Positions 34,320 to 44,847 of a DNA stretch of 46,160 nt are shown here, piece by piece. This stretch comes from Desulfobacterales bacterium (lineage in GTDB: Bacteria > Desulfobacterota > Desulfobacteria > Desulfobacterales > SpSt-501), in assembly GCA_025454255.1 (NCBI GenBank), contig JALOOU010000070.1, positions 1 through 46,160 of the forward strand, in the 5' to 3' direction. Each line of letters opens with the position of its first letter. Within the stretch, counting starts at the first letter, position 1. The position numbers and the translations under genes were made by a program. The notes beneath the pieces are model-generated. The model was given only the letters and a program-made list of their open reading frames with translations, searched no databases and had not been told where the DNA came from.

Positions 34320-35705
34320 ATGCAGATCGCCGACACCCGCATCCTCGTCGTCGGGCTGGCCCGCACCGGGCTGGCCGCGGCGCGCTTTCTGCACCGCCGC
34401 GGCGCCCGCGTGCGCGCGACCGACAGCGCCGCGGCCGAGGCGCTCGGCCCGGCGGCGGCCGAACTGCGGGCCATGGGCGTCGACCTCGAGCTGGGCGGGC
34501 ACCGCACCGAGAGCTTCGAGTCGGCCGAGCTGATCGTGGTGAGCCCGGGGGTGCCGCTCACGATCGCGCCGCTTGCGGCCGCGCGCCGGCGAGGGGTGCC
34601 GGTGATCGCGGAAGTCGAGCTGGCCTCCCGCTTCATCCGCGAGCCCATCGTGGCCGTCAGCGGCACCAACGGCAAGACCACGGTGACGGAGCTGATCGGG
34701 CGGATGCTCCTGGCCTCCGGCCGCCGGGTCTTCGTGGGCGGCAATATCGGCCGGCCCCTGATCGGCTATGTCGACGAGGGCGCGCCGGCCGAGGTCGTCG
34801 TGGCCGAGATCAGCAGCTTCCAGCTCGACGCCGTCGAAGGCTTCCGGCCGGCGGTGGGGGCGCTGCTCAACATCACCGCGGACCACCTGAACCGCTATGC
34901 GGATATGGCGGCCTACGCGCGCTCCAAGATGCGCCTCTTCGAAAACCAGACGGCGGCGGACCTGGCCGTGCTCAACGGCGGCGACCCGCTCATCCGCGGC
35001 CGGGCCGCGGCCCTCCGCGCCCGCACGCTTTTCTACAACCACCCCGACCCGGCCGCGGCTGGCGCGCGGATCGAGGGCACGACGCTGCAGCTCTGCCCTC
35101 CCGGCCGCGAGCCGGTGAGCCTGGAGTTGGCCTCCTATCGGCTGCCGGGACCCCACAACGCCGAAAACGCCTGCGCCGCGGCGCTCGCCGCATTGGCGGC
35201 CGGGGCGACGCCGGAGGGGATCCAGGCGGCCTTGAACGCTTTTGCCGGCCTGCCCCACCGCCTGGAGCCGGTGGGCAGCCTCGCCGGGGTGGCCTTCGTG
35301 AACGACTCCAAGGCGACCAACGTGGACGCCGTGCGCCGCGCCCTGGAATCGTTCGCGACGCCGGTGATCCTGATCATGGGCGGGCTGGACAAGGGCGGCC
35401 ACTTCGGCCTGCTGGCCGACCCGGTCCGCAGCCGCGTCAAGGCCCTCGTCCTGATCGGCGCGGCCGCCCCCGCCATCCGCGCCGCACTGGGGGGCCTGGT
35501 GCCGACCGTCCCGGCGGCGGACATGGCGGCGGCAGTGCGCGCGGCCGCGGAACGCGCCGCGGCCGGCGATGTGGTGCTCCTCGCCCCGGGCTGCGCCAGC
35601 TTCGACATGTACACGGACTACGAGGCCCGCGGGGAGGATTTCCGCCGCAGGGTCCGGGCGCTGATCTCCAACCGGTCCGCAGGACCCATGCGGGCAGGAA
35701 CCTGA
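34320..35705 (+). CDS. murD: UDP-MurNAc-L-alanine:D-glutamate ligase MurD
   Basis: A 461-aa Mur ligase. The ATG at 34320 gives MQIADTRILVVGLARTGLA, the expected N-terminal Rossmann strand. A GTG at 34227 in frame would add 31 Arg/Pro/Gly-rich residues and close the gap to mraY; it is less likely but not excluded. The P-loop GTNGKTTVT is at 115-123. EISSFQLD, NITADHLNRY and FVNDSKATN are family motifs. It adds D-Glu in the cytoplasm. It ends 2 bases before ftsW. Confidence 0.95.
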   Translation: MQIADTRILVVGLARTGLAAARFLHRRGARVRATDSAAAEALGPAAAELRAMGVDLELGGHRTESFESAELIVVSPGVPLTIAPLAAARRRGVPVIAEVELASRFIREPIVAVSGTNGKTTVTELIGRMLLASGRRVFVGGNIGRPLIGYVDEGAPAEVVVAEISSFQLDAVEGFRPAVGALLNITADHLNRYADMAAYARSKMRLFENQTAADLAVLNGGDPLIRGRAAALRARTLFYNHPDPAAAGARIEGTTLQLCPPGREPVSLELASYRLPGPHNAENACAAALAALAAGATPEGIQAALNAFAGLPHRLEPVGSLAGVAFVNDSKATNVDAVRRALESFATPVILIMGGLDKGGHFGLLADPVRSRVKALVLIGAAAPAIRAALGGLVPTVPAADMAAAVRAAAERAAAGDVVLLAPGCASFDMYTDYEARGEDFRRRVRALISNRSAGPMRAGT

Positions 35706-35707
35706 CG

Positions 35708-36856
35708 ATGACCGCCGCCGCCATGACCGCCGCCGCGCGACGTACGCAGAGCACGGCCTACGACCTGCAGCTGCTCTTTCCGGTGCTGTTCCTGGTGGGG
35801 ATCGGCATCGTCATGGTCTACAGCGCCAGCTCGGCCCTGGCGCTGAAGAAGTTCGGCTCGGACTATTACTTTCTCAAAAAGCAGGCCGTCTTCGCCCTGA
35901 TCGGCATCTGCGTGCTGGTGGCCGGCCGCCACGTCCCCTATGGGCTCTACCGGCCCCTGGCCTATCCGATCCTGGCCCTGGCGGTCGTGCTGCTGATCGC
36001 CGTGCTGGTGTCGCCCTGGGCGGTCACCGCCGGCGGCTCGAGCCGGTGGCTCGCCGTCGGCAGCCTGCGGTTCCAGCCCGCGGAGTTCGCCCGGCTGGCC
36101 CTGATCGTCTACCTGGCCTACTCCCTGGAGAAGAAGGCGCCCCTGGTCAAGGATGCCTCCGTGGGGTTCGTCCCGCACGTGGTCGTGATGGGCGTGCTCG
36201 CCCTGCTGTTGATGAAACAGCCGGACTTCGGATCGGCCGTGATCCTGGCCGGCCTGACCTGGGTGATGATGTTCGTCGGCGGCGTGCGCCTCGCCTACCT
36301 GCTCGGCAGCTTGGCGCTGCTGGGGGCGGCCGGGGCCTATTTCATCCTGCACGCGGAATACCGGCTGCGCCGGGTGCTGAGCTTCCTCGACCCCTGGCGC
36401 TACTCCTCCGACGAGGGCTACCAGATCGTGCACTCCCTGATGGCGTTCGGCACGGGCGGCTGGTGGGGGGCCGGCATCGGCAACAGCTACCAGAAGCTCT
36501 TCTACCTGCCGGAGCCGCACACCGACTTCATCTTCTCGGTGATCGGGGAGGAGCTGGGCCTGGCCGGTGTTTTCGGCATCGTGTTTCTCTATGCGCTGAT
36601 CGTGTGGAAGGGGATCCGCATCGCCCGAAACGCCCCCGACCTCTTCGGCTGCTACTTGGCCCTGGGCTTGACGACCGCCCTGGGGCTTCAGATCTGCATC
36701 AACATGGGCGTGACCCTGGGGCTGCTGCCGACCAAGGGGCTGACCCTGCCCTTTCTGAGCTACGGCGGCACCTCGCTGGTGCTGAACATGGCGACGGTCG
36801 GCATCCTGATGAACATCGGCGCCTCCGGTAAAACGGCGCGAGGCCTGGTGCGATGA
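35708..36856 (+). CDS. ftsW: Septal peptidoglycan polymerase FtsW (SEDS family)
   Basis: A 382-aa membrane protein with about 10 transmembrane segments. MVYSASSALALKKFGSDYYF, GSSRWLAVGSLRFQPAEFARL, LPEPHTDFIFSVIGEELGLAG and LPFLSYGGTSLV are SEDS signatures, including the catalytic-aspartate region after the fourth helix. It polymerises lipid II at the septum with FtsI. A short hydrophilic N-terminus precedes the first helix; a second ATG at residue 6 is an alternative start. It overlaps murG by 4 bases (ATGA). Confidence 0.96.
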   Translation: MTAAAMTAAARRTQSTAYDLQLLFPVLFLVGIGIVMVYSASSALALKKFGSDYYFLKKQAVFALIGICVLVAGRHVPYGLYRPLAYPILALAVVLLIAVLVSPWAVTAGGSSRWLAVGSLRFQPAEFARLALIVYLAYSLEKKAPLVKDASVGFVPHVVVMGVLALLLMKQPDFGSAVILAGLTWVMMFVGGVRLAYLLGSLALLGAAGAYFILHAEYRLRRVLSFLDPWRYSSDEGYQIVHSLMAFGTGGWWGAGIGNSYQKLFYLPEPHTDFIFSVIGEELGLAGVFGIVFLYALIVWKGIRIARNAPDLFGCYLALGLTTALGLQICINMGVTLGLLPTKGLTLPFLSYGGTSLVLNMATVGILMNIGASGKTARGLVR

Positions 36857-38029
36857 GCTCACCTTGCGCGTCAACGACTCCCTGCCCGCCGCCGGCCAGC
36901 GTCCTTATCGCCGGCGGCGGCACCGGGGGGCACCTCTTTCCGGGGATCGCCATCGCCGAGGAGATCCGCGCGCGGGCGCCGGGGTGCCGGCTGCTGTTCG
37001 TCAGCCGGGGCAGCGACTTCGAGCGCGCGGCGCTAAACCGCGCGGGCTTTGCCCTCGCCGCCATCCGCATCGAGGGGCTGAAGGGCCGCGGCCCCTGGAA
37101 CCAGGCGCGGACCCTGCTGCGGCTGCCCGGGGCGCTCCTGCAGTCGGCCGCGCTGATCGGCGCCGCCCGTCCCGAGATCGTGATCGGCCTGGGCAGCTAC
37201 GCGGCCGGCCCGGTGGCCCTGGCAGCGTGGCTGCGGCGGGTGCCGGTTGCGCTCTGCGAGCAGAACACCCTGCCGGGCATCACCAACCGCCAGCTGGCGC
37301 GGCTCGCGGACCGGATCTATACCTCCTTCGAGCGGACGGAAGGGGGCTTCGACCCGCGCAAGGTGTTGTGGACCGGAAACCCCCTGCGCCGGGAGATCGT
37401 CCGCGCTGCGGAAAACGCGGCCGACCGGCCGGCCCCGGGTCGCCGCGCGCGCTTCTCGGTGCTGGTCCTGGGCGGCAGCCAGGGGGCGCATGCGATCAAC
37501 ACGGCGCTCGCCGGGGCGCTGGCCCACCTTTCCCCCGGGGAGCGCTTCGAATTCGTGCACCAGACCGGGGCGGCGGACGAGGCGGCAACGCGCGCGGCCT
37601 ACCGGGCGGCGGGCATCCCCGCGCGGGTGCAGGCCTTTTTCGAGGATATGGCCGCACGCTACCTGGCAAGCGACCTGGTCGTCTGCCGGGCCGGGGCCAC
37701 GACCGTGGCGGAGGTCACGGCCCTGGGAAAACCCGCGCTCTTCATCCCCTTCCCGCACGCCGCGGACGACCACCAGCGCTGGAATGCGCAGCGGCTGGTC
37801 GCGGCCGGCGCCGCGGAGATGATCCTCGAAAGCGAGCTGACCGGCGAAGGGCTGGCCGAGCGCATCCGCTTCTTCGCAGCCCACCCGGAGAGGCTCGAGC
37901 CGCTGGCGGCGCGCGCGGCGGCCCTCGGCCGCCCGGATGCCGCCCGGCGCATCGTGGACGACTGCTTTTGTTTGGCGGCGGCGCGCACCGCCCGCAAACC
38001 GGCCGACCGGCCGACGGGGCAAGAAGATC

Positions 38030-38040
<11 letters not shown>
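36853..38040 (+). CDS. murG: UDP-GlcNAc:lipid I GlcNAc-transferase MurG
   Basis: A 395-aa GT28 enzyme, peripheral at the inner membrane, converting lipid I to lipid [18 protein letters not shown] (21-36) is the N-terminal G-loop. [25 protein letters not shown] and [12 protein letters not shown] follow, and [23 protein letters not shown] holds the UDP-GlcNAc site. The C-terminus is slightly long and overlaps murC by 11 bases. The start overlaps the ftsW stop (ATGA). Confidence 0.97.
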
Positions 38041-39402
<1,362 letters not shown>

Positions 39403-39406
<4 letters not shown>

Positions 39407-40329
39407 ACCGCCGCATCACCCCGCAGCGCGCCGGCGCACCGCGCCGGAACATCAGCCGCAAGGCCCGGGCCGCCCGCCTGCGGCGCCTGCTGGAGCGCGC
39501 GCTGCTGGGGCTGAAACTGGCCGCCGGGGCCGCCGGCGTCGTGCTGGTGAGCTTGATGTTCGTGTTCATCCACGACCTGTTCATCCAGAACGACTACTTC
39601 AACGCCCGGCAGATCGAGGTGGAAGGCCATCAACGGGTGAGTCTCGCCGATATCCGCACGCTGACCGGGATCCGCCCGGGGGTCAATGTGCTCAGCGTCA
39701 ATCTGTCGGCGGCCCGCAGGCAGCTGCTCGCCCACCCCTGGGTCGCCGAGGCGCAGGTCCACCGCCAGCTGCCCTCCGGGCTGCTCATCCGCCTGCGGGA
39801 GCACCAAGCGGTGGCGATTGTCGATCTGGGGCAGCGTTTTCTGTTGAACGCCGAGGGGGAGGTTTTCAAGCCCTGGGAGGCATCGGACCCGGCGGGGCTG
39901 ACGGTGGTGAGCGGCCTGCACGCAGCCGATGTGCGCGCCGCGGACCGCGCCGAGGCCGCAGCGCCCCATCTGCGCTGGATCGGCAGGGCGCAGCCCCCGG
40001 CGGAGCCGCTGCACAGCCGGCCGATGGAGGCCGTCCTGCAGGTGCTCGCCCTGGGGCGCGAGCCGCACACCGCCCTGCCCATCCGCGAGATGCACGCGAT
40101 CCGCGTGGACCGGGAGCTGGGGGTCACCGTTATGGCCTTCGACGAGAATGCCGCCGTGCGCCTGGGATACGGCGATTTCGAGTCGAAATACCGGCTGCTG
40201 GCGGAGCTGCTCGCGTTTTTCAAGGCCCATCCGCCGGCGGTGAATTTCGACCGCATCGATCTGACCGATGTCCACCGGGTGATCGTCAGCCCGGTGAAGA
40301 CCGACCCGGCACACGTAAGAGGAGGGTGA
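39403..40329 (+). CDS. ftsQ: Cell division protein FtsQ
   Basis: A 308-aa bitopic protein with a basic cytoplasmic N-terminus, one transmembrane segment (about 36-57), a POTRA domain at about 66-135 ([19 protein letters not shown] is its start) and then the beta domain. FtsQ links FtsB/FtsL to the early divisome. The ATG overlaps the murC stop (ATGA). Its middle part (about 165-210) is a less conserved insertion-like stretch. The end carries the ftsA ribosome binding site. Confidence 0.92.
40321..40325 (+). promoter_or_regulatory. Ribosome binding site deciding the ftsA start
   Basis: GGAGG ends 6 bases before the ATG at 40332. The GTG at 40326 in frame overlaps the ftsQ stop but lies directly against the SD, so the ATG is preferred. 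Confidence 0.75.
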
Positions 40330-40331
40330 GC

Positions 40332-41564
40332 ATGCAGCGCAAGGAGGACATCGTCGTCGGCCTGGACATCGGCACCACCAAGATCTGCGCGGTGGTGGGC
40401 GAGGTCACCGAATCCGGCATCAGCATCATCGGGATCGGGACCCACCCCTCGATCGGGCTGCGCAAGGGGGTCGTCGTCAACATCGAGGCGACGGTCGACT
40501 CCATCAAGAAGGCCGTGGAGGAGGCCGAGCTCATGGCCGGCTGCGAAATCTCCTCGGTCTACACGGGCATCGCCGGCGGGCACATCACCGGGTTCAACAG
40601 CCGCGGCATCGTGGCCATCAAGGGAGCGGAGATCACCCCCCAGGATGTCGAGCGGGTGATCGACGCCGCCCGCGCGGTGGCCATCCCGATGGACCGCGAG
40701 GTCATCCACGTGCTGCCCCAGGACTACATCGTCGACGGCCAGTCGGGGATCCAGAACCCGGTGGGCATGTCCGGGGTCCGGCTGGAGGCGAAAATCCACA
40801 TCGTCACCGGCGCCGTGACCTCGGCCCACAACATCGTCAAGTGCGCCAACCGCTCGGGGCTGGACGTGTGCGACATCGTCCTGGAGTCCCTGGCCTCGGG
40901 GGAGGCGGTGCTCTCCGACGAGGAGAAGCAGCTCGGCGCCGCCCTGCTGGATTTGGGCGGCGGCACTACGGACCTGGCCGTCTTCGCGGGCCGCAACATC
41001 AAGCACACCTTCGTGCTGGCGCTGGGCGGCGACAACCTGACCAACGACATCGCCATCGGCCTGCGCTGCCCGCACCCGGAGGCCGAGAAGATCAAAAAGA
41101 AATTCGGCAGCTGCGTGGCCCAGAGCATCCGGGCCGACGAGACCATCGAGGTGCCCGGGGTGAGCGGCCGCGAACCGCGCAAGCTGCCGCGCCAGATCCT
41201 GGGAGAGATCCTGCAGCCGCGGATGGAGGAGATTTTCTCGCTGGTGAACCGGGAGATCTACCGCGCCGGCATCGAGAGCCTCTTTCCCTCCGGGCTGGTG
41301 CTGACCGGCGGCACCGCCCTGCTCGACGGGGCGACCGAAATCGCCGAGTCGGTGTTCAGCCTGCCGACCCGCATCGGCACCCCCATCGGGCTCAAGGGGC
41401 TCGCGGACGTCGTCCAAAACCCCATGTACGCCACCGGGGTGGGCCTGGTGCTCTACGGCGCGCGCCGCCACCCGAAGGAGAAAAAGAAGTTCCGGATCCG
41501 GGACCGCAACATCTTCAACCGTCTCGTGACCCGCATGAAGCGCTGGTTCAAGGATGTTGTTTGA
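40332..41564 (+). CDS. ftsA: Cell division protein FtsA
   Basis: A 410-aa actin-like ATPase that anchors FtsZ to the membrane. VVGLDIGTTKICAVVGE (residues 8-24) is the phosphate-1 loop, LLDLGGGTTDLAVF the phosphate-2 loop and LVLTGGTALLDG the adenosine motif. The 1C domain lies between about 80 and 160. The C-terminal NIFNRLVTRMKRWF is the amphipathic membrane-targeting helix. It starts 2 bases after the ftsQ stop, with a strong SD. Confidence 0.97.
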   Translation: MQRKEDIVVGLDIGTTKICAVVGEVTESGISIIGIGTHPSIGLRKGVVVNIEATVDSIKKAVEEAELMAGCEISSVYTGIAGGHITGFNSRGIVAIKGAEITPQDVERVIDAARAVAIPMDREVIHVLPQDYIVDGQSGIQNPVGMSGVRLEAKIHIVTGAVTSAHNIVKCANRSGLDVCDIVLESLASGEAVLSDEEKQLGAALLDLGGGTTDLAVFAGRNIKHTFVLALGGDNLTNDIAIGLRCPHPEAEKIKKKFGSCVAQSIRADETIEVPGVSGREPRKLPRQILGEILQPRMEEIFSLVNREIYRAGIESLFPSGLVLTGGTALLDGATEIAESVFSLPTRIGTPIGLKGLADVVQNPMYATGVGLVLYGARRHPKEKKKFRIRDRNIFNRLVTRMKRWFKDVV

Positions 41565-41585
41565 CATTAATCACCAACCACAGGC

Positions 41586-41592
41586 AGGAGGG
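41586..41592 (+). promoter_or_regulatory. Strong ribosome binding site of ftsZ
   Basis: AGGAGGG lies 6 bases upstream of the ftsZ ATG at 41599. With the 34-base gap after ftsA this gives ftsZ its own efficient initiation, in contrast to the coupled genes upstream. It rules out longer in-frame starts such as 41554. Confidence 0.8.
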
Positions 41593-41598
41593 CAACCC

Positions 41599-42819
41599 AT
41601 GTTCACGTACGTAGACAACGAAAAGTCGGCAAAGATCAAGGTAATCGGGGTCGGCGGCGCCGGGGGCAACGCGATCAACAACATGATCCGCTCCGGGCTG
41701 CAGGGGGTCAAGTTCATCGCCGCCAACACCGACGCCCAGGCGCTCGAGATCTCGCGCGCGGACACCCGGATCCAGCTGGGCGACAGCATCACGGAGGGCC
41801 TGGGCGCGGGCGCCAACCCCCAGATCGGCCGGGACGCCGCGCTGGAGACCGTGGAGGAGCTGCGCAAGGCCCTGCAGGACAGCCACATGGTCTTCATCAC
41901 CGCCGGGCTCGGCGGCGGCACCGGAACCGGGGCCACCCCGGTCATCGCCGAGATCTGCCGCGAGATGGGGGCGCTAACGGTGGCGGTGGTCAGCCGCCCC
42001 TTCTCCTTCGAGGGCATGAAGCGCGCCCAGATCGCCGAGCATGGCTTGAACGAGCTCAAGAAGGTCGTCGACACCGCCATCACCATCCCCAACGACCGCC
42101 TGCGGGCGCTGGCCTCGAAAAAGGCGACCCTGATGGAGATGTTCATGCGCGCCGACGAGATCCTGCTGCACGCGGTCAAGGGCATCACCGACCTGATCAT
42201 GCTGCCGGGGCTGGTCAACCTCGATTTCGCCGACGTGCGCACCACCATGTCCAAGGCCGGCATGGCGCTCATGGGGGTGGGCATCGCCTCGGGGGAGAAC
42301 CGCGCCATCGATGCGGCGGAGAAGGCGATCTCCCACCCGCTGCTCGAGGACATCTCCATCGCCGGCGCACGCGGGGTGCTCATGAACATCACCGCTTCGA
42401 GCAGCATGGAGTTCGAAGAGGTCGCCGAGGCCTCGGAGCGCATCCACAAGGAGGTCGGCGAGGAGGCCGAAATTTTCTGGGGCACCTCCGTGGACGACAG
42501 CCTGGGGGAGGAGATGCGCGTGACGGTGATCGCCACCGGTATCGGCGCCGAGGCCGAACCCTGCCGCGTGAAGGACAAGGAGAAGGACAAAGAGGCCGCC
42601 AAGAAGGTCGTCCAGCCCCTGCGGGGCAAGGTCCGCGACGTCACGCCGGCCGACATGGAGCGGGGCGACATCGTCTCGGACTACGACGAGCCGACCTTCA
42701 TCCGCAACCGGCGGGCGGTGGGGGAAAATTCGGGCGCATTGTACCGCGGGGTGGGCCGCCTGGCGCTGGACGACACCGATCTCGACGTCCCGACCTTCCT
42801 GCGCCGCAAGGCGGACTGA
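41599..42819 (+). CDS. ftsZ: Cell division GTPase FtsZ
   Basis: A 406-aa tubulin homologue forming the Z-ring. VIGVGGAGGNAINNMI starts the GTPase domain, GGGTGTG (105-111) is the tubulin signature and the T7-loop region NLDFADVRTTM is intact. A charged linker with Lys/Asp runs (KDKEKDKEAAKK) leads to the conserved C-terminal peptide DVPTFLRRKAD, which binds FtsA. It is the last gene of the dcw cluster; hairpins follow. Confidence 0.98.
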   Translation: MFTYVDNEKSAKIKVIGVGGAGGNAINNMIRSGLQGVKFIAANTDAQALEISRADTRIQLGDSITEGLGAGANPQIGRDAALETVEELRKALQDSHMVFITAGLGGGTGTGATPVIAEICREMGALTVAVVSRPFSFEGMKRAQIAEHGLNELKKVVDTAITIPNDRLRALASKKATLMEMFMRADEILLHAVKGITDLIMLPGLVNLDFADVRTTMSKAGMALMGVGIASGENRAIDAAEKAISHPLLEDISIAGARGVLMNITASSSMEFEEVAEASERIHKEVGEEAEIFWGTSVDDSLGEEMRVTVIATGIGAEAEPCRVKDKEKDKEAAKKVVQPLRGKVRDVTPADMERGDIVSDYDEPTFIRNRRAVGENSGALYRGVGRLALDDTDLDVPTFLRRKAD

Positions 42820-42849
42820 ACCTGCCGAGGGGCCGCCCCCCGGCAGGTT
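42819..42849 (+). terminator. Hairpin directly after ftsZ
   Basis: CCTGCCG pairs with CGGCAGG, extended inward by GGGG/CCCC and outward by AA/TT, giving a stem of about 13 pairs with a 4-base top loop. It begins at the ftsZ stop codon. No T-run follows, so it is either a Rho-assisted stop or an mRNA-protecting 3' structure. Confidence 0.5.
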
Positions 42850-42882
42850 GCCGCCCCGCTGACGGCAGTGTATAGAACCGGT

Positions 42883-42900
42883 GTTAGAGCCCCGTCTAAC
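42883..42900. repeat. Small perfect inverted repeat
   Basis: GTTAGA (42883-42888) and TCTAAC (42895-42900) flank a 6-base GC-rich loop in the 226-base gap between ftsZ and the radical SAM gene. It may be an operator or a hairpin. No promoter is clearly visible beside it. Confidence 0.4.
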
Positions 42901-43045
42901 GGGCGGGCAGACGTTGCGCGCCTTTCGTAAGGTGCTACAACCGTGTCATAAGGCTGCTGCGCTGCCGATTCGACCTGCGCCTTGCCCGCGACCGTGATCC
43001 GCGGAGATCAAACCGGTTCGAGTGGCACCGGAGGGCGGCGGAGGA

Positions 43046-44741
43046 ATGAAGCAGACCCCAAGCGAGCGCAAGCCCGGCGCCGGCGAGATCGGCGCCATCC
43101 GCAAGGATCGGCGCGGGCGGACCACCGTTGCCCTGGTCTACCCGAACCGCTACCATGTGGGCATGGCCAACCGAGGAGATTGTCTGCGAGCGCGCGTTCC
43201 TGCCTGAAGAGACCTCCTCCGCCGCCGGCCGCCTGACGACGCTCGAGTCGGGCCGGCCGGCGGCCGAGGCCGACCTCATCGCCTTCTCGATCTCGTTCGA
43301 AAGCGACTACCCCCATGTGCTGCAGCTACTGGAGCACGCGGGGATCCCCCTGCGCTCCGCGAGCCGCGGCGAAGACCACCCCCTGGTCATCGCCGGCGGG
43401 GTGGCCTGCTTCCTGAACCCGGAGCCGGTCGCCGCCTTCATCGACCTGTTTCTGATCGGAGAGGCCGAGGCCATCCTGCCGCAGTTTCTCGAGCGGTTCC
43501 GCAGCGGCGCCCCGCGGCAGGAGCTGCTCCTGGACCTGGCGCGGGAGGTCCCCGGAGCCTACGCACCCGCCTTCTACGCGGCGTCCTACACCGCGGAGGG
43601 CGCGCTGGCCTCGTTTGAGCCGGTGCGCGACGTCCCGCGAAAAATCGTCCGCCCCCTCCTCCGCGACCTCTCCGGCACAACCACCTGCAGCAGCGTGATC
43701 ACCCCCGACACGGCCTTCGGCCGCGCGTTCCTGGTGGAGGTGGGCCGCGGCTGCCCGCACGGATGCCGCTTCTGCGGCGCGGGCTTCGTCTATCGGCCCC
43801 CGCGCTTCCGGCCGGCGGCGGAGCTGGTCCAAACCGTGCGGCAGGGGCTCGCGCACACCGACCAGGTCGGTCTGGTGGGCGCGGCGGTCTCGGACCTGCC
43901 TGGGATCGGCGCTCTGTGCGCCCACTTCGGCGGGGGCGAGGCCCGCCTCTCCTTCAGCTCCCTGCGGGCGGACGCCCTCTCCCCGGAGCTGGTGCGCGCC
44001 CTCGGGCACAGCGGGGTCAAGACCGCCACGATCGCCCCCGAGGCCGGCTCCGAGCGCCTGCGGCGGGTGATCAACAAGGGCATCTCGGAGGCCGATGTGC
44101 TCGGCGCCGCCGAAACGCTCGTCGCCCACGGCATCCCCAACCTGAAGCTTTACTTCATGCTCGGGCTGCCGACCGAAACCGACGCGGACGTCCAGGCCAT
44201 CGCCACCCTGGTCAAACGCATCAAGCACGTGTTTCTGGCGGTCAGCCGCGGCCGCCGGGCCATCGGCATCATCACGGCCAGCCTCGGCTGCTTCGTCCCG
44301 AAGCCCTTCACCCCGTTCCAGTGGGCGGCCATGGAGGAGGTCGGCCGCCTCAAGGCGAAGATCCGCGCCGTCAAAAGCGAGCTCGGCCGGGTGGCAAACG
44401 TGCGCGTGCACGCGGATGTCCCGCGCTGGGCCTACGCGCAGGCGGTGCTGTCGCGCGGCGACCGGCGCACGGCGGAGATTCTCAGCCGCGTGCACGCCCT
44501 GCAGGGCAACTGGCCGCAGGCGCTGAAGGCCGTGGCCCTGAACGCGGACTTCTTCGTGCACCGGGAACGCGGCACCGACGAGCTCCTGCCCTGGGACTTC
44601 ATCGACCACGGGGTGACCAAGGCGTTTCTGAAGCAGGAGTACCGGCGGGCGCTGGAGGGCCGGCCGGGCACACCGTGCGGCGGGGGTTCCTGCCGGCTGT
44701 GCGGGGCCTGCACGGATGCGGAGGGGCACCCCGGAAGCTGA
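43046..44741 (+). pseudogene. B12-binding/radical SAM protein with N-terminal frameshift
   Basis: The gene opens at an ATG (43046) after GGCGGAGGA. The first frame reads VALVYPNRYHVGMAN, the start of a B12-binding-type domain, then goes out of frame and stops at 43207. From about 43168 a second frame continues with EEIVCERAFLPEET and stays open to 44741. Family members have about a dozen residues (LGFQTVY-like) between these blocks, so a short deletion not divisible by three is likely. The second frame has the cluster motif CPHGCRFCG and conserved TIAPEAGSERLRRVINKG. A gene finder would start it at 43155 (ATG) or 43128 (TTG). The intact catalytic part suggests recent loss or a sequence error. 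Function of the family is unassigned; it often lies after ftsZ in related genomes (from memory). Confidence 0.8.
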
Positions 44742-44813
44742 GGCCGGACTTTCGGCAGCGGGGAGCTCACCCTGTGGCGACGGCCCCGATCCAGTCACGC
44801 GCGGGGAGGCGGC

Positions 44814-44840
44814 AATCGCGGCTGGAAGCCGCTCCCACAA
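44814..44840 (-). repeat. REP-like palindrome
   Basis: On the minus strand this reads GTGG, then GAGCGGCTT, CCAGCCGCGA: a short GCGGCT/AGCCGC stem preceded by the GTGG tetranucleotide typical of REP sequences mobilised by RAYT (Y1) transposases. Very similar sequences are abundant in Pseudomonas and other proteobacteria. It lies 7 bases after the RluD-family stop, between convergent genes, and may also serve as a terminator hairpin. No transposase gene is in this window. Confidence 0.65.
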
Positions 44841-44847
44841 CGAAACT

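Noticed and set aside
31631-34744. Long open frame (over 1000 codons) on the minus strand opposite murF, mraY and murD
   Set aside because: It lies antisense to well-identified genes, its composition is His/Arg/Gly/Ala-rich and it has no domain. It is the usual by-product of high-GC codon usage.
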